Origin: Tateyamaria omphalii
GTDB taxonomy: Bacteria > Pseudomonadota > Alphaproteobacteria > Rhodobacterales > Rhodobacteraceae
Length of the DNA stretch: 64,000 nt
Reading direction: 5' to 3'
NCBI RefSeq assembly: GCF_019802125.1
Contig: NZ_JAHVHT010000002.1
Coordinates: 1-64,000, forward strand
The notes under the pieces were generated by a model, which worked only from the letters and a program-made list of their open reading frames with translations, ran no database searches and had not been told where the DNA came from. Positions 59,410 to 64,000 of this stretch are shown here, piece by piece; position 1 is the stretch's first letter, and each line of letters opens with the position of its first letter. A program made the position numbers and the translations under genes.

Positions 59410-60205
59410 GCCGGTTCACATCCTTGTAAAGCAGGTACCGAAACGGCCCATCCCCCGTCGCAATACACGCCTGTGGGCAGAAAGCGCGCAGCCACATGAA
59501 GTCACCCGGCCCCACGCTCACCCAATCCTTGTTCAGCAGATACTCCGCCGTCCCTTCCAGCACGTAAAGCCCGTGTTCCATCACATGGGTCTCCGCAAAG
59601 GGAATGCGCCCGCCGGGCTGGAAATTCACGATGTTCACGTGGCAGTCATAACGCAGGTCCAGCGGATCCAGAAACCGCTGCGTCGCCCACATGTTCCCAC
59701 AATCGGGCATCGGCGCGGCAGGCACATCGCATTCATGCGTCACGACCACGTCGGGTAAGCCCAACCCCGCGCCGGCCACGTATTTCTTGCGCACCCAATG
59801 CACGCCACAGGGCTGCTCTGACCGGTTCCACAAGGTCCACCGCGCGCCAGGCGGGATATAGGCAAAGCTGCCCGGCCGCAGCTCGTGCAGGTCCGCCCCC
59901 AGCGTCAGATGCGCCGTCCCATGAGCCACGAACAGCACCGCCTGCGCATCCATGTCGGGTTCGGGATCGTTGCTGCCACCCTCGGGGTCCAGTTCGATCG
60001 CATATTGGGCAAAGGTCTCGGCAAACCCACTCAAGGGCCGGGCCAAGATCCAAGCCCGCGTGCCGTCCCACCCGGGCAAGAAAGAGGTGACAATGTCCCG
60101 CTGCACCGACGCCGGGATGACGGCATAGGCCTCGGTAAAGATCGCCGTGCTTTCGGGATGCTCGTTCTGGCTCGGCAACCCACCGGGGGGGAAAGCGTAA
60201 TTCAT
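59396..60205 (-). CDS. allE: (S)-ureidoglycine aminohydrolase
   Basis: 269 residues, bicupin. Both barrels show metal-site stretches; the second has NIVNFQPGGRIPFAETHVMEHGLYVLEG and the WVSVGPGDFMWLRAFCPQA end typical of AllE. It releases ammonia from (S)-ureidoglycine giving ureidoglycolate. It overlaps puuE/uraD and allA by short ATGA-type overlaps, so this is one purine-breakdown operon. Confidence 0.93.
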   Translation of the reverse strand: MNYAFPPGGLPSQNEHPESTAIFTEAYAVIPASVQRDIVTSFLPGWDGTRAWILARPLSGFAETFAQYAIELDPEGGSNDPEPDMDAQAVLFVAHGTAHLTLGADLHELRPGSFAYIPPGARWTLWNRSEQPCGVHWVRKKYVAGAGLGLPDVVVTHECDVPAAPMPDCGNMWATQRFLDPLDLRYDCHVNIVNFQPGGRIPFAETHVMEHGLYVLEGTAEYLLNKDWVSVGPGDFMWLRAFCPQACIATGDGPFRYLLYKDVNRHVPL

Positions 60206-61623
60206 CCCATCGCCTCCAGCCGCAGCCGGGCGATACGTTCCACCTGACGACAGGCTTCCGCCATCTCGACATCCGTCTCGTTGTCTACCCGCCGCTCAAA
60301 GGCACGCAGAATACCCGCCTTGTCGTGATCCTTCACCGCGATGATGAAGGGAAACCCATGCTTCTCGGTATACTCCGCATTCAACCGCTCAAAGGCCGCA
60401 CGCTCCTCATCCGTCAACGCATCCAAGCCAGCACTTGCCTGCTCCTCCGTACTCTCCGCGGTCAACCGCTTGGCCGCCGCCAGCTTGCCCGCGAGGTCGG
60501 GGTGCGCGCGCAACACCTCCAGCCGCTTGTCCTTGGTTGCGGCCCGAAACACACGGCACAACGCATTGTGCAGCCCTTGGGGCGTGTCATGCGCAGGCCC
60601 CAACTCCAAGGCGTACGCGCCCTCAGCAATCCACGGCGAATGTTCAAAGATACCGCCGAACGTCTCTACAAACGACGCCCGGTCCAAGTGAATCCACCCG
60701 CGCTCAGCCACCGGCGGGTGCGCCTCGGCCCAATGCGCCGCAATGTCCCGCCGCCGCGCACACCACACGCCCTCATGCCCCTGCACATACTCGATGAACC
60801 GCCGCAGCGCCTGCACCCGACCGGGCCGCCCGACAAGACGGCAGTGCAGGCCAATGGACATCATCGCAGGCCGCCCCGCCGCCCCTTCGGCATAAAGCGC
60901 ATCAAACGTATCGCGCAGATAGGCAAAGAACTGGTCCCCGGAATTGAACCCTTGCGACGTGGCAAAGCGCATGTCGTTGCAGTCGAGCGTGTAGGGCAAA
61001 ATCAACTGATCCCGCGCACCAAGACGCGCCCAATAGGGCAGGTCGTCATCATAAGTGTCACTGATCCAGTCCATCCCACGCTCGGCGGCCAACCACACCG
61101 TGTTTTCCGAACACCGGCCCGTATACCAACCACGCGGACGCTCGCCCGTCACCTCCGTATGCAAAGCAATCGCGGCGTCCATGTCCCGCGCCTCGTCCTC
61201 GGGCGTGTGATCCTTGTAGTCGATCCACTTCAGCCCATGGGACGCAATCTCCCATCCGGCGCCCTGCATCGCCTCCACCTGCGCCGGGCTACGCGCCAAC
61301 GCCGTCGCGACGCCGTAGACAGTCACCGGCACGCGGGTCTCAGTAAACAACCGGTGCAAGCGCCAGAACCCGGCGCGCGCACCGTAGTCGTAGATAGACT
61401 CCATGTTCCAATGCCGCTGCCCCGGCCAAGGTGCCGCCCCGACAATCTCGGACAGGAACGCCTCTGACGCCGCATCACCATGCAGCAGACAGTTCTCGCC
61501 CCCCTCTTCGTAGTTCAGGACAAAGGACACGGCCACACGCGCCCCACCGGGCCACGCCGCATCGGGCCGGTCGGCCCCGTAGCCATGAAAATCGCGCGGA
61601 TACCGCGGTGGCAACTCGGCCAT
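60202..61623 (-). CDS. Bifunctional allantoinase (PuuE) and OHCU decarboxylase (UraD)
   Basis: 473 residues from ATG 61623 (MAELPPRYPRDFHGYG), with GGGGAAG upstream. Residues 1-305 form a NodB-fold, metal-independent allantoinase (PuuE: SFVLNYEEGGENCLLHGD, WEIASHGLKWIDYK, GLHCRLVGRPGR). Residues about 306-473 form OHCU decarboxylase (UraD: ARLHPDLAGK-like RAHPDLAGKLAAAKRLTAEST, and NAEYTEKHGFPFIIAVK). The fusion runs OHCU to (S)-allantoin to allantoate. Such fusions are known. Operon head; divergent from uraH. Confidence 0.93.
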   Translation of the reverse strand: MAELPPRYPRDFHGYGADRPDAAWPGGARVAVSFVLNYEEGGENCLLHGDAASEAFLSEIVGAAPWPGQRHWNMESIYDYGARAGFWRLHRLFTETRVPVTVYGVATALARSPAQVEAMQGAGWEIASHGLKWIDYKDHTPEDEARDMDAAIALHTEVTGERPRGWYTGRCSENTVWLAAERGMDWISDTYDDDLPYWARLGARDQLILPYTLDCNDMRFATSQGFNSGDQFFAYLRDTFDALYAEGAAGRPAMMSIGLHCRLVGRPGRVQALRRFIEYVQGHEGVWCARRRDIAAHWAEAHPPVAERGWIHLDRASFVETFGGIFEHSPWIAEGAYALELGPAHDTPQGLHNALCRVFRAATKDKRLEVLRAHPDLAGKLAAAKRLTAESTEEQASAGLDALTDEERAAFERLNAEYTEKHGFPFIIAVKDHDKAGILRAFERRVDNETDVEMAEACRQVERIARLRLEAMG

Positions 61624-61684
61624 GGACTTCCCCAGACAATCAAGGTGAGATGCCGTAATCTGCGACCAAACAGGGCGATATGCA

Positions 61685-62044
61685 ATGGCAGCCGGATACC
61701 TCACCACCCATGTCCTCGACACAGCGCGCGGCGTGCCTGCCGCTGGCATAAAAATTGCGCTCTACCGGGTGTCGGGCAACAGCCACAAGAAAATCGCCGA
61801 GGCCGAAACCAACGCTGATGGCCGCACCGACAGCCCGATCCTGCCCCAGGGCAAGATGAAACAGGGCCAGTACGAACTGATCTTCTTCTGCGGCGACTAC
61901 CTCGACCGGCACGGGCTAAACACGGATGAGGTGAAGTTCCTCGACCAGGTGCCAATTCGCTTCGGGATCACGGATGCAGAGGCGCACTACCACGTGCCGC
62001 TCCTCCTCTCCCCCTACGGCTACTCGACCTATCGCGGCAGTTGA
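61685..62044 (+). CDS. uraH: 5-Hydroxyisourate hydrolase
   Basis: 119 residues (MAAGYLTTHVLDTARGVPAAG). Transthyretin-related fold: catalytic His in THVLD (H9), and the invariant C-terminal tetrapeptide YRGS. Hydrolyses the PuuD product 5-hydroxyisourate to OHCU. Divergent from puuE/uraD with 61 nt between, a shared promoter region. Confidence 0.95.
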   Translation: MAAGYLTTHVLDTARGVPAAGIKIALYRVSGNSHKKIAEAETNADGRTDSPILPQGKMKQGQYELIFFCGDYLDRHGLNTDEVKFLDQVPIRFGITDAEAHYHVPLLLSPYGYSTYRGS

Positions 62045-62071
62045 CGCGGGCGGCACCGGCAATACCTGCCG

Positions 62072-62725
62072 ATGATGACCAACACACGCCCGCCCGTTGA
62101 CCCAACCATGACCGCCACCGAGTTCGACCGCTGGTACTGGCCGGTCGAGGCGTTGAAGGAGTTCTGTGAGGCGCTCGACATTCCCGCCTCGGGCACCAAG
62201 GCGACCCTGCGGGATCGCGTGGCTGCCGCTCTTGCGGGCGCGCCTTTGCCCAAGTCTCCGAAACAGCGCGGCACCAGCCGTTTCAACTGGGCCAAAGCCG
62301 AGCTGACGCCCGATACGGTGATCACCGACAACATCTCCTTTGGTCCAAACGTGCGTGGCTACTTCAAAGCCGCCATAGGCCCCAGATTCTCCTGCCACGG
62401 CGATTTCATGGACTGGATGCGCGCCAATGCAGGCGCGACATTGGCTGATGCCGAACAGGCATGGCGCACGCTTGAAGCGCGCAAGGACGACCCGACTTTC
62501 CGGCGCGAGATCGCGACCTGCAACAACTACCTGCAATACCTGCGCGATGCCCGCGACATGCATCCCGACCTGACCCTCGATCAGGCCAAGGCGTGCTGGG
62601 ACGCCAAGAAAATCCAACCCGCCCCCGGCGGCTACGTCCAATTCACCAGCAACGACCTGACCGCCCTCAACAGCGAAGACACCGGACCGGTGGATGAGCG
62701 CCCCCGTGCATTAACCTCTCGCTAA
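62072..62725 (+). CDS. SAP domain / DUF6434 protein
   Basis: 217 residues. N-terminal SAP-like domain (TEFDRWYWPVEALKEFCEALDIPASGTKATLRDRVAAAL) suggests DNA/RNA binding. The rest (FNWAKAELTPDTVITDNISFGPNVRGYF; FSCHGDFMDWMRANAGATLADAEQAW) matches the family I recall as DUF6434. Cytoplasmic; role unknown. It starts 27 nt after uraH, possibly co-transcribed by chance. Confidence 0.8.
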   Translation: MMTNTRPPVDPTMTATEFDRWYWPVEALKEFCEALDIPASGTKATLRDRVAAALAGAPLPKSPKQRGTSRFNWAKAELTPDTVITDNISFGPNVRGYFKAAIGPRFSCHGDFMDWMRANAGATLADAEQAWRTLEARKDDPTFRREIATCNNYLQYLRDARDMHPDLTLDQAKACWDAKKIQPAPGGYVQFTSNDLTALNSEDTGPVDERPRALTSR

Positions 62726-62865
62726 CCTTTGCCACCGCACGCACCGTTAACCCGTCAAAATCACCCCATACGGCATCGAAGGGGTGCACAGGGGGTGACA
62801 GCGGCATTTCCCAGCAAAATAAGGGGTTAACGCAGCAATGCGTGACGTCGCGGCAGATCGCGCCG
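62726..62865. other. Intergenic region with repeated TTAAC words
   Basis: 140 bases between convergent genes with five GTTAAC/CTAAC words (including TTAACCTCTCGCTAAC at about 62713), resembling CtrA half-sites. No promoter use is expected between convergent stops, so the meaning is unclear. Confidence 0.35.
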
Positions 62866-63780
62866 TTAACCGTTGCGCGTACGGTGCGGTCCCGCCACGG
62901 CCGCAACACCCAGAATGATGCCCGATACGGTCGCAATCATCCCCGCCGCACTGACCGAGTCGGAGGCGCCGATCCACAGCGGCCCGTACCCCGCCAGCAC
63001 ATATCCGAGCACGGCAGCCAAGGCCGCAAACAGCACCGACCACGCCACCTGATGGCCCAGCCGGTTGGTCATCATCCGCGCCGCAGCAGGCGGACAAATG
63101 AACATCGCGATCACGATGATCGACCCCACCGCGTCAAAGGCGGCCACGGCGGCAATCGCCGACATGATGACTAGCGCCAACCCCAGCGGCCCGGTGCGAA
63201 TGCCCAGCCCACGGGCAAACCCCTCGTCGAAAGTGGACAAGGCCAGCGGACGCCAAAACAGCCATAAAAACAAACCGATAACGACCAACGCCAGCGCCAT
63301 CCGCGGCAGCTCCACCGGCAGTCCTGCCAATGCCACAGGGTCCGTCAGGGACGCCCAACCGGTCGCATCCAGCCAGATCAGACTCTCCAGATTGCCATAA
63401 AGCGCATGCTCCACATCCAGGTGCACATTGGACGTATCCGACTGCTCCAACAGCAGCACGCCGCCCGCAAACATGGCGGTGAAAATCACCCCCATCGCGG
63501 CGCCGGATTCAATGCGCCCCAGCCGCCGCACGGCATCAATCGCAACCACGGCGATCACCGCCGCACCGGCAGCACCAAGCAACATCGGCCCCGTCGCCAC
63601 AAGCCCGGTCAGCAGGAATGCAACCACGATCCCAGGTAGTACAACATGGCTGATCGCATCCCCAATCAGCGCCTGCCCCCGCAACAACAAAAAGTTCCCC
63701 GGCAGCGCACAGGCAATGGCAACCAGCACCCCGATCACGATGGGGGGCAGGGACAGGGCCACGAACTCCGCCCCCATCAC
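62866..63780 (-). CDS. Metal (Mn/Zn/Fe) ABC transporter permease, SitD/MntB type
   Basis: 304 residues (MMGAEFVALSLPPIVIGVLV; second Met also possible). ABC-3 family with about nine transmembrane helices and the EAA-like LLRGQALIGDAISHVVLPGIVVAFLL near the N-terminus. It overlaps the upstream permease gene (63777) by 4 nt, as in two-permease manganese/iron systems. Substrate inferred from family. Confidence 0.9.
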   Translation of the reverse strand: MMGAEFVALSLPPIVIGVLVAIACALPGNFLLLRGQALIGDAISHVVLPGIVVAFLLTGLVATGPMLLGAAGAAVIAVVAIDAVRRLGRIESGAAMGVIFTAMFAGGVLLLEQSDTSNVHLDVEHALYGNLESLIWLDATGWASLTDPVALAGLPVELPRMALALVVIGLFLWLFWRPLALSTFDEGFARGLGIRTGPLGLALVIMSAIAAVAAFDAVGSIIVIAMFICPPAAARMMTNRLGHQVAWSVLFAALAAVLGYVLAGYGPLWIGASDSVSAAGMIATVSGIILGVAAVAGPHRTRNG

Positions 63781-64000
63781 GCAACGACCTCTGGCGCACT
63801 GATTTTCGTATCAATTTCAATCAGTTGATCCGGCGTCAAAACCGTCTCAATCGGCGTCAAACCATCGTACCGCGTCGCCGCCAGGGCATAGGCCTGATCC
63901 CCCCGCACAATCGCCCACCGCGTCTCATCAAGCAGCGCCTTCGACGCCGCCGCCTGCCCCTCAGCGGTGGGCACACCGTCCGGCAAAATCAGCCCCGCGC
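63777..64000 (-). CDS. Metal ABC transporter permease, C-terminal part (cut by window end)
   Basis: Partial gene; the 5' part lies outside the window. The visible 73 or so residues (ending YDGLTPIETVLTPDQLIEIDTKISAPEVVA) match the soluble C-terminal extension of SitC/MntC-type permeases, which has a winged-helix-like tail. It overlaps the next permease by 4 nt. Confidence 0.75.
   Translation of the reverse strand, partial: AGLILPDGVPTAEGQAAASKALLDETRWAIVRGDQAYALAATRYDGLTPIETVLTPDQLIEIDTKISAPEVVA

Noticed and set aside
62713-62875. CtrA-regulated promoter from the TTAAC cluster
   Set aside because: The cluster lies between two convergent gene ends, with no start to control; TTAAC words also occur by chance and in other gaps here.
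1-64000. CRISPR arrays, prophage genes, transposases, rRNA
   Set aside because: None seen; the repeats found are short, dispersed and not regularly spaced.

Overview
The window looks like about 64 kb of chromosome from a marine member of the Rhodobacterales (Roseobacter group, Alphaproteobacteria). The evidence is the high GC content, a divergent rpoE-chrR / FAD-oxidoreductase cluster of the Rhodobacter type, a cioAB-type bd oxidase, membrane urate hydroxylase PuuD, saccharopine-type lysine genes, and short GC-rich repeats at gene ends. It is almost all ordinary core and accessory metabolism. I see no prophage, transposase, CRISPR array or rRNA, and only one tRNA.

Layout. Positions 281-8745: clpB, a small orphan, pyrF, a NUDIX hydrolase, dinB, an N-formylglutamate amidohydrolase-like gene, tRNA-Val, rpmJ, an NTF2-like/ParD-like pair. 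Positions 8814-13587: an SbtA-like bicarbonate transporter divergent from a LysR regulator, a YghU-type GST, a secreted protein, and a MarR/isochorismatase operon. Positions 13672-26000: an iron-type ABC permease, then a Liv-type ABC transporter cluster bracketed by two acyl-CoA ligases, with a cupin and a DUF6958-like gene; two small plus-strand genes split it. Positions 26187-30210: a hybrid kinase/response regulator pair, a WGR protein and an M20 amidase. Positions 30313-38243: a single-gene formate dehydrogenase, an AbrB-type membrane protein, and an operon with both saccharopine dehydrogenase types. Positions 38651-44676: the RpoE/ChrR singlet-oxygen cluster. Positions 44728-52845: adenylate cyclase-rmuC-mutL, puuD and cioAB. 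Positions 53107-64000: an SDR gene, a short atypical insert, a class III aminotransferase, an NMT1-type ABC transporter, allA-allE-puuE/uraD and uraH, a SAP/DUF6434 protein, and two metal ABC permease genes, the last cut by the window edge.

How it works together. Urate can be taken to glyoxylate and urea by enzymes at three separate places here (puuD, uraH, the puuE-uraD fusion, the M20 amidase, allE, allA). The Liv-type transporter plus CoA ligases suggests uptake and activation of a carboxylic or aromatic acid. RpoE/ChrR with its five-gene divergent operon should respond to singlet oxygen. The most unusual signals are non-coding: several families of short repeats that sit exactly at gene 3' ends and in some cases supply the stop codon, making two unrelated proteins end in the same residues (VSSD); a palindromic operator in front of a ParD-like/NTF2-like pair; a long imperfect inverted repeat after rpmJ; a candidate structured RNA after pyrF; and a repeat-rich leader before a DUF3775 gene.
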